A stretch of DNA of 64,000 nucleotides from Anaerolineales bacterium (GCA_020634935.1 JACKAT010000010.1:73840-137839); one strand, 5' to 3'; positions 51,878-60,616 are shown, counted from the stretch's first letter. The notes: generated by a model from the sequence alone, not told the origin. Numbers and translations are program-made.

Positions 51878-51918
51878 CCAGGGCGCGACCATTATCGGTT
51901 GCGCCCTTTTTGTTTTTG
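51878..51918 (+). terminator. Rho-independent terminator
   Basis: GGGCGCGACC (51881-51890) and GGTTGCGCCC (51897-51906) form a 10-bp stem with one G-U pair, followed by TTTTTGTTTTT. It closes the small membrane-protein gene. Confidence 0.9.
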
Positions 51919-51995
51919 GGGCCAAAGCACCCGCCGGCAATGCCCACGGCCCCCACGACTTAAATTTAACGAAGAGACAACTATCGAGGAGACTT

Positions 51996-53009
51996 ATGAT
52001 TATCATTATGAAAATGCAAGCGACCGACCCCGAAACCGACGCCGTCATCACCCGGGTGACCAAAGAAGGTTTCAAAACGCACGTTTCGGTGGGAGAAGAA
52101 CGAACGATTATTGGGATTATCGGCGACGAGCGCCTGCTTGATCAAGGGGCGATTAGCCGGATGAAAGGCGTCGATCGGGTAGTGCCTGTGCTGCGGCCTT
52201 TCAAGCTGGCCAGCCGGGATTTCAAAGAAGAGAATACGGTGGTGACCATCAACGGCCATCAAGTGGGTGGTAACAAAGTAATTGTAATGGCCGGCCCTTG
52301 TTCGGTTGAAAGCCTGGATCAGATGATGGAAACAGCCATTGCGGTGCGAGAAGCCGGCGCGCATCTCCTGCGCGGCGGGGCCTTCAAGCCGCGCACCTCA
52401 CCCTACAGCTTCCAGGGGATGGGCGAGGATGGGCTGAAAATTATGGCTCAGGTGCGCGAAGAAACCGGCCTGCATATCGTCACCGAGGTCATGGCCCCCG
52501 ATCAGGTCGATTTGGTGGCCAAGTACGCCGATGTCCTGCAAATTGGCACCCGTAATATGCAAAATTATGCTCTGCTAAACGCGGTAGGGAAAATAAATAA
52601 GCCGGTTTTGCTAAAACGTGGGATGATGAGTACGATTGAAGAATTATTGATGAGCGCCGAGTACATCATGTCAAACGGCAATCACCAGGTGATGCTCTGT
52701 GAGCGCGGTATTCGTACTTTTGAAAAGTATACCCGCAATACTCTGGACATCAACGCCGTACCTGTTCTCAAAGAGTTGACCCATTTGCCGGTGGTGGTTG
52801 ATCCCAGTCACGCCACCGGGCGCTGGACCCTGGTCAAGGCTGCCAGCAAAGCGGCGGTGGCAGCCGGCGCCGATGGCCTCATCATCGAGGTTCACCCTAA
52901 TCCGGCCGAAGCCAGCAGCGACGGCGAACAATCATTAAAGCCTCACCGTTTCGCCGAATTAATGAATGAGATTAGACCGATTGCCGCCGCCGTCGACCGG
53001 AGTTTGTAA
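51996..53009 (+). CDS. aroF: 3-deoxy-7-phosphoheptulonate (DAHP) synthase, type I-beta
   Basis: This 337-residue enzyme joins phosphoenolpyruvate and erythrose 4-phosphate, the first step of aromatic biosynthesis. The first 70 residues form a ferredoxin-like regulatory domain (VITRVTKEGFKTHVSVGEERTIIGIIG split over strands) typical of the I-beta class. The barrel holds VIVMAGPCSVES, LLRGGAFKPRTSPYSFQG, LQIGTRNMQNYALL, LLKRGM, VMLCERGIRTFE and VVVDPSHATG, containing the metal ligands. The ATG at 51996 has GAGGAG just upstream; the longer frame crosses a terminator and is rejected. Confidence 0.95.
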   Translation: MIIIMKMQATDPETDAVITRVTKEGFKTHVSVGEERTIIGIIGDERLLDQGAISRMKGVDRVVPVLRPFKLASRDFKEENTVVTINGHQVGGNKVIVMAGPCSVESLDQMMETAIAVREAGAHLLRGGAFKPRTSPYSFQGMGEDGLKIMAQVREETGLHIVTEVMAPDQVDLVAKYADVLQIGTRNMQNYALLNAVGKINKPVLLKRGMMSTIEELLMSAEYIMSNGNHQVMLCERGIRTFEKYTRNTLDINAVPVLKELTHLPVVVDPSHATGRWTLVKAASKAAVAAGADGLIIEVHPNPAEASSDGEQSLKPHRFAELMNEIRPIAAAVDRSL

Positions 53010-53047
53010 CACCCAACCTAAGCCCGGAGATGAGTGTTGGGAGATAA

Positions 53048-53207
53048 CTACTCAGCCAGCAGGTCATTTCGAGCGACGAAGGAGCGAGAAATCTCTCAAG
53101 TGACTGCTGGCAACCGGTCATCCGGGAGATTTCTCGGCAAAAAACGCCTCGAAACCTGGCCTGAGCCGGTCGAATGGATGACATGCCTGAGTAGTTATCT
53201 CTACCCT
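53048..53207. repeat. CATTTCGAGCGACGAAGG hairpin element
   Basis: Outer ends AGATAACTACTCAG and CTGAGTAGTTATCT are perfect inverse complements; the core AGAAATCTC / GAGATTTCTCGGC matches the element at 41180. An insertion between the core and right end (CCTGGCCTGAGCCGGTCGAA) is peculiar to this copy. Confidence 0.75.
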
Positions 53208-53251
53208 TTAATCTCCTTACCTGGAGGTGTATTTTCGCAGCCAACTTTTCT

Positions 53252-54109
53252 TTGAAAGCGGCTCAAGTGGCTATCATCGGCTTGGGTTTGATGGGTGGAT
53301 CGCTCGGCTTAGCGCTCAAAAGGAGAGCTGTTTGCCGGCAGGTGGTGGGCCTGGTTCGGCGCGAGGATGCCGTGCCAAATGCGCTAGCCGCCGGCGTGGT
53401 CGATGTCGCCACCACCGACCCGGAAACAGCTCTGCGCCAGGCCGATATTGTTTTCTTTGCCACGCCGGTTAGAACAATGCTCAGTCAGCTCAAGACATTC
53501 ACCCCCTTTTATAAGCCCGGAGCCATCATCACCGATATGGGCAGTACCAAACAAGCTATTGTCCGGGTAATGAATATGCTCCCGCCAGAGCTACAACCGG
53601 TTGGATCACATCCGATGTGCGGCAAAGAAAAATCAGGGCTGGATGTGGCCGAGGCCAATCTATTTGAAAACGCACCCTGGATTATTACCCCCCTTGACCG
53701 AACCACACCTGAGACCATTCACACTATCCGATTTTTAGCCGAAGCCATTGGTTCTAACGTGCAAATACTCCCGGCCGATCGCCACGACCAATTAGTGGCC
53801 ACCATTAGCCATCTACCCTACACCCTGGCCGCGACGCTGGTGGCTACGGCGCTGCAAGTGGCCGAGCAAGACCATACCGTCTGGGATGTCGCTGCCACCG
53901 GTTTTAGAGATACGTCGCGCGTATCGGCCGGCAGCGTAGACATGTGGCTCGATATCTTACTGACCAATCAATCGGCGGTGAGCCAGGTGCTAGCCATAGC
54001 CCAACAGCAGCTTAGCCAGATCGCCACGGCGATTTCGCAAGGCAACGAAGCCGCCCTACGGTCCATTTTAGAAGCGGCGGCGGAACAACGTAGAACTATG
54101 TACCAGTAG
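53252..54109 (+). CDS. tyrA: Prephenate dehydrogenase
   Basis: This 285-residue NAD(P)-dependent enzyme oxidises prephenate (or arogenate) toward tyrosine. It has the dinucleotide-binding AIIGLGLMGGSLGLAL, DMGSTKQAIV, VGSHPMCGKEKSG with the catalytic His, and the helical C-terminal domain containing ISHLPYTLAATLV and ATGFRDTSRVSAGS. There is no ACT domain. The start is uncertain: TTG at 53252 gives the usual N terminus, while the only good ribosome binding site (GGAGG at 53223) would better suit a rare ATT near 53231. Confidence 0.92.
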   Translation: MKAAQVAIIGLGLMGGSLGLALKRRAVCRQVVGLVRREDAVPNALAAGVVDVATTDPETALRQADIVFFATPVRTMLSQLKTFTPFYKPGAIITDMGSTKQAIVRVMNMLPPELQPVGSHPMCGKEKSGLDVAEANLFENAPWIITPLDRTTPETIHTIRFLAEAIGSNVQILPADRHDQLVATISHLPYTLAATLVATALQVAEQDHTVWDVAATGFRDTSRVSAGSVDMWLDILLTNQSAVSQVLAIAQQQLSQIATAISQGNEAALRSILEAAAEQRRTMYQ

Positions 54110-54110
54110 A

Positions 54111-54375
54111 GTTTGGGAGTTAGTAGAGTTGATGGAGTTCTTGGAGTTGATAAAGTTCATGGAATTGGTAGAAGGGGATTTATAGTGTTTGTGAAGGTCT
54201 TGGAGCTTACGACGTTTTAATCAAACCGCATTAAACGCTCCATCTTATAAATATTTGTAACGGCTCAGGCATGTCATTTCGTAGCCGAAGGCGGAGAAAT
54301 CCCTACAGCGTTCGATTGCAAATACCCTTCTGAGGGGATTTCTCGCTCCTTCGTCGCTCGAAATGACACGATGAC
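54111..54375. repeat. Two repeat elements upstream of aroA
   Basis: 54111-54190 is a GAGTT-rich stretch (GAGTTGATGGAGTTCTTGG) related to 16432-16536, whose complement-like ACTCCATAAACTCTATC lies at 54401-54417. 54258-54375 is a copy of the hairpin element (TGTCATTTCGTAGCCGAAGG / CCTTCGTCGCTCGAAATGACA), in opposite orientation to the one at 9147. Confidence 0.7.
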
Positions 54376-54441
54376 TGAGGAGTACGTTTTAACTCAGTAA
54401 CTCCATAAACTCTATCAACTATCTTTTTTAGGATACTTACA

Positions 54442-55758
54442 TTGAAACTCATTATCCACCCATCTGACTCCCTCACCGGCGAAGTCACCGTCCCCGGCGA
54501 TAAATCGATCTCGCACCGCGCGTTGATCTTTGCCGCCGTGGCCGACGGCCTCAGCACGGCTCGCCATTGGCTCGACGCCGGGGTAACGGCCCGGATGGTC
54601 GATTGCATTCGGGCCTTGGGCATCGAGGTCGAAGTCGAACCGACTGGATCGGGCCGGGCTACGCTGAGGGTCCACGGTCAAGGGTTATACGGCCTCAGCG
54701 CCCCCGCTCAACCGCTTTTTTGCGGCGGATCGGCCACAACGATGCGGCTGATGATGGGCCTGCTGGCCACGCAGCCCTTTACCAGTACACTCGATGGCCA
54801 TGAGGGCTTGCGCCGCCGGCCAATGGAGCGCATTGCCCAGCCGCTGCGCCAGATGGGGGCCAAAATCGACACCACCGCCGGCCACGCCCCCTTAGCGATT
54901 ACCGGCGGCCGCTTGCACGCCATCGACTATGATATGCCGGTCGCCAGCGCCCAATTGCAGACCGCCCTGATCTTGGCTGCCCTTGGTGCGGAAGGCCGGA
55001 TGACGCTGCACCAACCCGGCCCGGCCCGAGACCACACCCTGCGACTGCTACGCCATCAGGGCATCGACATTCAGGGCGAAGATCAGGGGATTATCGCATT
55101 TTCTATGGAAAAGACGGCGCTCAAACCGCTCAACTTTACCGTACCCGGCGATATGTCCTCGGCGGCGTTTCTGATGACCGCCGCCCTGACGGTACCTCAC
55201 AGCGAGGTCGTCATTCGAGGCGTCAACACGAATTACACCCGCACCGGGCTGCTGGACGTGCTGCAAGCGATGGGCGGGCCGCTTACCCGGCAAAACGAAC
55301 AATCTCAGGCCGGTGAGCCGGTGGCTGATGTCTCGGTCAAAGCCGGTCGATTAGAGGGAGTTGAAGTCAAAGGCGAAATTGTGGTGCGTATGATCGATGA
55401 GTTCCCCATCTTTACAGTGGCCGCGCTGCACGCTCACGGCAAAACCCTGGTGCGCGACGCCGCCGAACTGCGCCTCAAAGAGAGCGATCGAATTGCGGTC
55501 GTAATCGAAGAACTGGGCAAGATGGGGGCCAAGATCACCCCCCATCCCGATGGCTTTGAAATCGAAGGGCCGCAGCCGTTGACCGGGGCTGTAGTGCGCA
55601 GCCAGCGCGACCACCGGCTGGCGATGTCGTTAGCCGTGGCGGGTTTGTCGGCTACCGGGACCACTATTATCGAAGACGCGCAAGAACTGAACGAGAGTTT
55701 TCCCGGATTTATAGAAACACTCCAAAGTTTAGGAGCGAAGATAGAAACTCATGACTAA
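54442..55758 (+). CDS. aroA: 3-phosphoshikimate 1-carboxyvinyltransferase (EPSP synthase)
   Basis: This 438-residue enzyme makes EPSP from shikimate 3-phosphate and phosphoenolpyruvate. GEVTVPGDKSISHRALIFAAVADG and, later, LFCGGSATTMRLMMGLLA are the two inverse-domain signatures (the second with a Gly-Ser-Ala version of the usual GNAGT), while LRLKESDRIAVVIEEL and DHRLAMSLAVAGL close the site. The start is TTG at 54442 with AGGA upstream. It overlaps aroE by eight bases. Confidence 0.95.
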   Translation: MKLIIHPSDSLTGEVTVPGDKSISHRALIFAAVADGLSTARHWLDAGVTARMVDCIRALGIEVEVEPTGSGRATLRVHGQGLYGLSAPAQPLFCGGSATTMRLMMGLLATQPFTSTLDGHEGLRRRPMERIAQPLRQMGAKIDTTAGHAPLAITGGRLHAIDYDMPVASAQLQTALILAALGAEGRMTLHQPGPARDHTLRLLRHQGIDIQGEDQGIIAFSMEKTALKPLNFTVPGDMSSAAFLMTAALTVPHSEVVIRGVNTNYTRTGLLDVLQAMGGPLTRQNEQSQAGEPVADVSVKAGRLEGVEVKGEIVVRMIDEFPIFTVAALHAHGKTLVRDAAELRLKESDRIAVVIEELGKMGAKITPHPDGFEIEGPQPLTGAVVRSQRDHRLAMSLAVAGLSATGTTIIEDAQELNESFPGFIETLQSLGAKIETHD

Positions 55759-56632
55759 CGCTGCCATTCGGATTACGGGTAAAAGTTCGCTGGTCGGGCT
55801 GCTCGGCTGGCCGGTTAAGCACAGTCTTAGCCCCCTGATGCATAATGCTGCCTTTGCCAGCCTGGGGCTGGAATGGGCCTATGTACCGCTGCCGGTCAAG
55901 CCGGCTAACGTCGAGCAGGCTATTCGGGGCTTGGGCGCTTTGAGTTTTAGGGGGGTTAATGTTACCGTGCCGCACAAGCAAGCGGTCATTCGTTACCTGG
56001 ACGAACTCAATGAAGCTGCTCAAATTACCGGCGCCGTCAACACCATTGCCATTAAGGACGACAGATATTTCGGCTACAATACCGATTCGATTGGCTTTCT
56101 CAACTCGCTGGTTGAGGCCAATTGTCACCCTAAAAATATGCGGGTGGCGGTGCTGGGGGCCGGCGGCGCCGCCCGGGCCGTAGTCTTGGCCCTGGCTAAC
56201 GCCGAGGCGGACTCCGTAACGGTCTTTAACCGCACCGCCGAACGGGCCGCGTTTCTGGTGGATGATTTGGCCGACACCTTTCCTGACAGCCATCTGCACT
56301 TTGCCTCGCTCACCAGCCAGACCGTAGCCGACCTCAAAGAGGATGTCGATTTAGTGATTAACACCACCTCGGTGGGGATGTCGCCCGCTAAATCAGCCTC
56401 CCCCTGGCCGGACGATGTCGCGCTGCCCAAACATACCGTGGTCTGCGATCTGGTCTACAACCCACTGGAAACGGCGCTGCTGGCTCGGGCTAAAGCGGCG
56501 GGGAATCCGACGGTCGATGGTTTAGGCATGCTGGTTCACCAGGGCGCCCATGCCTTTGAAATTTGGACCGGTCTACAACCCTCCATTGATATTATGCGCG
56601 CAGCCGCTCTGTCCGGATTAGGGGTTAAATAG
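55751..56632 (+). CDS. aroE: Shikimate dehydrogenase
   Basis: This 293-residue NADP-dependent enzyme reduces 3-dehydroshikimate. GLLGWPVKHSLSPLMHNAAF, NVTVPHKQAVI with catalytic Lys, GAVNTIAI, YNTDSIGFL with catalytic Asp, VLGAGGAARAVVLAL and the C-terminal DGLGMLVHQGAHAFEIWTG are all present. It overlaps aroA and is followed by aroC after one base. Confidence 0.96.
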   Translation: MTNAAIRITGKSSLVGLLGWPVKHSLSPLMHNAAFASLGLEWAYVPLPVKPANVEQAIRGLGALSFRGVNVTVPHKQAVIRYLDELNEAAQITGAVNTIAIKDDRYFGYNTDSIGFLNSLVEANCHPKNMRVAVLGAGGAARAVVLALANAEADSVTVFNRTAERAAFLVDDLADTFPDSHLHFASLTSQTVADLKEDVDLVINTTSVGMSPAKSASPWPDDVALPKHTVVCDLVYNPLETALLARAKAAGNPTVDGLGMLVHQGAHAFEIWTGLQPSIDIMRAAALSGLGVK

Positions 56633-56633
56633 T

Positions 56634-57884
56634 ATGGAAATTCTGGGCGGCCCTCTTTTTGGCGTGGCCGGCGCGGGCGAGTCCCACGGCCCGGCCATTA
56701 CCACCATTGTCTTCGGCTGCCCGCCGGGGTTAAAACTGTCGCGGCCGGCGGTTCAGCGCTACCTCGACCGGCGGCGGCCCGGCAGCAACAAGCACGGCAC
56801 CCCCCGCCACGAGGCCGACAAAGTGGTCTTTCTAGCCGGCCTCTACAGCGACAACCACGACCGGCTGCTGGCCGGCCCGGCCATAGAAATCGAGGTTGAA
56901 GGTCACACCTTCCAAACCGCCGGCTACGAAGAGGGCTTGACCACCGGCGAACCCATCGCCGCCATCGTCCTGTCCACCTCCAAAAAATCGGGCCATTACG
57001 ACCAGTTTATGGGGCCGCAGGGCGAGGTTCGGCCCGGCCACACCGACCTGGTCAAATATCACCAATCGCAAGGCTTTGTCGATATCCGGGGCGGCGGCCG
57101 CTCCAGCTATCGCTCGACCATCTCCGATGTCATCGGCGGCTCGATTGCCCGCCTGTTCCTGCAAGCACAGTTCGGCACGGTCTTGTTATCGTCGATTTGC
57201 CAGGTGGGGCCGCTCAAAGCGGAACGCAGTTTGGCCGACCACTTTGAAGCCATCCTCCGTCACAGCCAATCCGTCACCGTCGCCGCCGAGGCCATTCAAG
57301 CCGTGGAGCAAACCCTGGCCGAGGCCGAGATTCATTCCATCGACCCCGATTTCGCCCGCGAAGCCGGCGAGTTGATCAAGCAGACCCGCATTCAAGGCGA
57401 CTCGATTGGCGCGGCGGTGGAAGTGGTGGCCCTGAATGTGCCGCCGCTGATTGGCCAGCCGCTTTACCAGAGTTTGAAAGTGCGGCTAATGGGCGCGTTG
57501 GGCGGGCTGCACGCCGTGCAAGCCTGCGAGATTGGAGCCGGGGCGGACATTGTCGCCCGCCGGGGCAGCGAAAACAACGACCCGATCCGCACAGCGGGCT
57601 ACCAAACCAACAACCAGGGCGGGCTGATTGGCGGCATCACCACCGGCCTGCCGCTCGTCGGCCGGGTCAGCTTCAAACCGACCTCGACCATCGTTAAGCC
57701 GCAGCAGTCGGTACGCAAGAATTTGGAAGAGATTGACTTTGAACTGAAAAAAGGGCGGCACGATCCCTGCGTCGGCGTGCGGGCCGGCGTCACGTTAGAG
57801 TCGCGGATGGCGATTGAGGTGATGAACGCGGTGCTGCTGCACCAATCGCAGCGGGTCGATACCGCCAATTTCAAGCTGTTTTAA
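56634..57884 (+). CDS. aroC: Chorismate synthase
   Basis: This 416-residue FMN-dependent enzyme makes chorismate from EPSP. It contains GESHGPAITTIVFGCPPGL, RRPGSNKHGTPRHEADKVVFLAGL, RPGHTDLVKYHQSQGFVDIRGGGRSS as short conserved segments, SIGAAVEVVALNVPPLIGQPLY and KPTSTIVKPQQSV. It is somewhat longer than the usual 350-390 residues, in the central region (about 195-250). It lies directly downstream of aroE. Confidence 0.95.
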   Translation: MEILGGPLFGVAGAGESHGPAITTIVFGCPPGLKLSRPAVQRYLDRRRPGSNKHGTPRHEADKVVFLAGLYSDNHDRLLAGPAIEIEVEGHTFQTAGYEEGLTTGEPIAAIVLSTSKKSGHYDQFMGPQGEVRPGHTDLVKYHQSQGFVDIRGGGRSSYRSTISDVIGGSIARLFLQAQFGTVLLSSICQVGPLKAERSLADHFEAILRHSQSVTVAAEAIQAVEQTLAEAEIHSIDPDFAREAGELIKQTRIQGDSIGAAVEVVALNVPPLIGQPLYQSLKVRLMGALGGLHAVQACEIGAGADIVARRGSENNDPIRTAGYQTNNQGGLIGGITTGLPLVGRVSFKPTSTIVKPQQSVRKNLEEIDFELKKGRHDPCVGVRAGVTLESRMAIEVMNAVLLHQSQRVDTANFKLF

Positions 57885-57890
57885 GGGAGT

Positions 57891-57971
57891 AGGTGACAGT
57901 CACTTTTTAACGAAAATAAACGTCCGTTTGGCCAAACAGATCGATTTATCACATCCAAGTGACTGTCACCT
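57891..57971. repeat. AGGTGACAGTCACTT inverted-end element
   Basis: AGGTGACAGTCACTTTT and AAGTGACTGTCACCTTTT-like ends are inverse complements across about 81 bases, related to 30493-30575. Confidence 0.7.
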
Positions 57972-57990
57972 TTTGAAAGATACTTAGTTG

Positions 57991-58512
57991 ATGTCAAGAA
58001 ATATTATTCTGACCGGCTTCATGGGAACCGGCAAAACCACTGTAGGCCAACTGGTGGCTGCCCAATTACAGCGCGAGTTCATCGACATGGACGACCTGAT
58101 CGAAAGCCGCGAAGGCCGCCCCATCAGCCACATCTTTGCCAACGAAGGCGAACCCTACTTCCGCCGCCTGGAAGCTGATCTATGCCGCGAGCTGGCCGCA
58201 AAATCGGAGCTGGTGATTGCTACCGGCGGTGGAGCGCTGGTGCCGGAGGCCAACCTGCGGGTGATGGAACGCACCGGGCTGGTCATCTGTTTGGACTGCC
58301 AGCCGGACGTGCTGTGGCAGCGCATCGGCCATAGTCAGAACCGCCCCATGCTGGCGGCGCAGGACGAGGGGCGATTTGCCCGGCTGGCGGCGCTGCTGGA
58401 ACAGCGCACCCCGGCTTACGGGCGCATAAAATACCACGTCGATGTAACTCGTCTGGCCCCAGCCCAGGCCGCCGTCCAAATCTGTCAACGGGCTACGGAG
58501 AAACTCGTATGA
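57991..58512 (+). CDS. aroK: Shikimate kinase
   Basis: This 173-residue kinase phosphorylates shikimate. Walker A is GFMGTGKTT (residues 9-17), followed by FIDMDDLIESREGRPISHIF with the shikimate-binding Asp, FRRLEADLCREL and VIATGGGAL. An adenine-lid arginine lies in HSQNRPML. TTG at 57988 precedes the ATG directly and either could be used. It overlaps aroB by four bases (ATGA). Confidence 0.94.
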   Translation: MSRNIILTGFMGTGKTTVGQLVAAQLQREFIDMDDLIESREGRPISHIFANEGEPYFRRLEADLCRELAAKSELVIATGGGALVPEANLRVMERTGLVICLDCQPDVLWQRIGHSQNRPMLAAQDEGRFARLAALLEQRTPAYGRIKYHVDVTRLAPAQAAVQICQRATEKLV

Positions 58513-59591
58513 AAACCGTCACCGTTAAACACCCCACCGGCAGCTACCCGATCTATTTGGGCGAGGACGTGCTAAGCCAAACCGGCCCGCTGCTGGCCGA
58601 GTTCGGTTACAGCGGTCGCTGCGCCGTGCTGACCAACGAGATCGTTGGCCGCTACTACGCCGGGCCGCTGTGCGACAGCCTCAGCCAGGCCGGTTTCACG
58701 CCAGTGCGGATCGATCTGCCCGACGGCGAGCAGCATAAAACCCTAGATACCGTGGCCGGCGTCTATCCCCACCTGGTCGAGGCCAAACTCGACCGGCGCA
58801 GCCCGATCATTGCTCTGGGCGGCGGCGTCTTGGGCGACACCGCCGGTTATGTCGCCGCCTCCTTTTTACGCGGCGTCCCGCTGGTCCAAATCCCCACCAC
58901 GCTGCTGGCAATGGTCGACTCCAGCGTCGGCGGTAAAACCGGGGTCGATTTACCGCAGGGCAAAAATTTAGTCGGCGCGTTCAAACAGCCGGAGATGGTC
59001 ATCGTCGATCCCAACGTGCTGCAATCCCTACCCGACGCCGAAATCAAAGCCGGCCTGGCCGAAGTGGTCAAACACGGCATCATCGACAGCCCCGAACTCT
59101 TTGAAACGCTGGAAGCCAACAGCCAACCCAATTCTACTCCATCCCCAATCTCCAATCTCCCCCCTCTAACCTGGCTGCTGCATGAAGCGATCATGGTCAA
59201 AGTCCGCGTGGTTCAGGAAGACCCGTTCGAGCAAGGCCGCCGGGCCGTGCTGAACCTGGGCCATACCTTTGGTCACGCCTTTGAGCAAGTATCCCATTAT
59301 CAAATCCGGCACGGTGAAGGCGTGGCGATGGGCACCGCCTGCGCCGCCCGGCTGGCCGCTCGACGGGGTTACTGCGACGCCCCAACCACCGGGCGAATTA
59401 TCGCCCTACTCGACCGGCTGCACATGCCCAGCCAGCCGCCCGATTACCCCGCCGCCGATATCCTGGCGGCGATGACCACTGACAAAAAACGCCAGGGCAA
59501 CACGCTGCGGTTCATCCTGCCACGCGCCATCGGCGACGTCGATATTTTCAAAGACATCCCGCAGCAAGACGTCGTGGCTGTTCTGGCCTGA
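58509..59591 (+). CDS. aroB: 3-dehydroquinate synthase
   Basis: This 360-residue NAD- and metal-dependent enzyme converts DAHP to 3-dehydroquinate. It has DGEQHKTLDTVAGVYPHLVEAKLDR, ALGGGVLGDTAGYVAASFLRGVPLVQIPTTLLAMVDSSVGGKTGVD (in successive short motifs), GLAEVVKHGII and LNLGHTFGHAFE with the metal-binding His. A low-complexity patch (NSQPNSTPSPISNLPP, from 59118-59166) replaces the usual acidic helix before WLLHEAIMVK; its DNA (CCCCAATCTCCAATCTCC) resembles intergenic simple repeats of this genome. Confidence 0.95.
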   Translation: MKTVTVKHPTGSYPIYLGEDVLSQTGPLLAEFGYSGRCAVLTNEIVGRYYAGPLCDSLSQAGFTPVRIDLPDGEQHKTLDTVAGVYPHLVEAKLDRRSPIIALGGGVLGDTAGYVAASFLRGVPLVQIPTTLLAMVDSSVGGKTGVDLPQGKNLVGAFKQPEMVIVDPNVLQSLPDAEIKAGLAEVVKHGIIDSPELFETLEANSQPNSTPSPISNLPPLTWLLHEAIMVKVRVVQEDPFEQGRRAVLNLGHTFGHAFEQVSHYQIRHGEGVAMGTACAARLAARRGYCDAPTTGRIIALLDRLHMPSQPPDYPAADILAAMTTDKKRQGNTLRFILPRAIGDVDIFKDIPQQDVVAVLA

Positions 59592-59600
59592 AACGATAGC

Positions 59601-59670
59601 GAAGGAGCGACAAAGCAAGCTTTGTCATCCAAGACAGAAATTTGTGGAGCGACAAAGCTTGCTTTGTCAT
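59601..59670. repeat. Two GACAAAGC..GCTTTGTC palindromes
   Basis: GGAGCGACAAAGCAAGCTTTGTC at 59603 and GGAGCGACAAAGCTTGCTTTGTC at about 59646 are direct repeats of one palindromic element, the B palindrome of the 121-bp array. Confidence 0.75.
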
Positions 59671-59726
59671 TCATGATAGAGTCAAAGTAATGAGGATTAA
59701 GAAAATAAACGGATCATACCCGGCCA

Positions 59727-59860
59727 AAGAGCGCGAGGCTAAAGCCATCGCGCTAAAAGAGCGAAGGACGCTGAAGCGTCCTATTCTGGCGCAAGCCTAG
59801 CCCGACAGGGCTTCGCTCTCTCAGCCCGGGTCTTTAGGCCCGTGCTCCGGGGGACAGCCA
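59727..59860. repeat. Composite inverted repeats rich in CTAAAGCCATCGCGCTAA
   Basis: GAGCGCGAGGCTAAAGCC, GGACGCTGAAGCGTCC and CCCGGGTCTTTAGGCCCGTGCTCCGGG form successive hairpins. A related GCGAGGCTAAAGCCATCGCC occurs at about 63900. No gene is seen in 59592-59930. Confidence 0.6.
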
Positions 59861-59930
59861 GTTTGTACGCCGGTTAAATTCTTGATCGTCACTTGATCGT
59901 CATTACTTTGACGCTTCCAACCCGTTATTT

Positions 59931-60491
59931 ATGAGAGAAGCCATGAAACCCGAAGAAACCCTTAGCGAAGAAACCCTATTCACAGGCCAGGCCATCGGCT
60001 TTATGCTGCGCCAGGCCCAATTGACCGACGGAACGATAGTGCAGCGCGAAATTGTGCTCAACCACGGCGCGGTGGCCATTGTGCCGATCACCCAAAACAA
60101 CGAAGTCCGGCTGGTTAAGCAGTTTCGAGCGGCAGCGCAGAAGTGGGTCATCGAGCTGCCGGCCGGCGGGCTGGAGCCGGACGAAGACCCCGACCTGGCC
60201 GCACCGCGTGAACTGCTGGAAGAAACCGGCGACACCGCCGCTACCTGGCACAAGCTGCACGGCTTCTACACCGCGCCCGGCATCCTGACCGAGTTCATCC
60301 ATCTCTATCTGGCCATCGACCTGACCCCCGGCCCCAACAACCTGGAGTTCGATGAGCACATCGAAGTCATCACCCTACCCTGGGCTACGGCTATCGATAT
60401 GATCCGGCGGCACGAAATCGAGGACGTCAAAACCATCGCCGGCTTAATGTTGGCGGGGATGGAGTTGGGCCTTATCACATCGCAGATCTAA
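59931..60491 (+). CDS. Nudix hydrolase, ADP-ribose pyrophosphatase-like
   Basis: This 186-residue enzyme has a complete Nudix box from Gly79 to Gly100 (GGLEPDEDPDLAAPRELLEETG), reported here in its spaced pattern G-x5-E-x7-REL-x-EE-x-G. The preceding VRLVKQFRAAAQKWVIELPAG is typical of the ADP-ribose pyrophosphatase branch, which cleaves ADP-ribose and similar nucleoside diphosphate sugars. ATG at 59931 is used here; ATG at 59943 has the better ribosome binding site (AGAGAAG). It lies within the aro cluster without an obvious link. Confidence 0.87.
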   Translation: MREAMKPEETLSEETLFTGQAIGFMLRQAQLTDGTIVQREIVLNHGAVAIVPITQNNEVRLVKQFRAAAQKWVIELPAGGLEPDEDPDLAAPRELLEETGDTAATWHKLHGFYTAPGILTEFIHLYLAIDLTPGPNNLEFDEHIEVITLPWATAIDMIRRHEIEDVKTIAGLMLAGMELGLITSQI

Positions 60492-60492
60492 G

Positions 60493-60616
60493 AAACTGTT
60501 TTAAAAGATTGGTTCAGTCTAAAAATGGCCTAATATTGGACTGATATGAGACTTTTTCGATCTCGTTTCAGGTTAATAGACTGAACCAATCTTAGCCGGT
60601 TGGACTTTTAAAACAA
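60493..60616. repeat. GATTGGTTCAGTCT inverted-end element
   Basis: Nested inverted ends: GTTTTAAAAGATTGGTTCAG at the left, CTGAACCAATCTTAG and CTTTTAAAAC at the right. Related to 10844 and 38096. The Nudix and phosphatase genes flank it. Confidence 0.7.

Noticed and set aside
51867..51995. N-terminal extension of aroF
   Set aside because: It would begin inside a strong terminator; the ATG at 51996 has a good ribosome binding site and fits the family.
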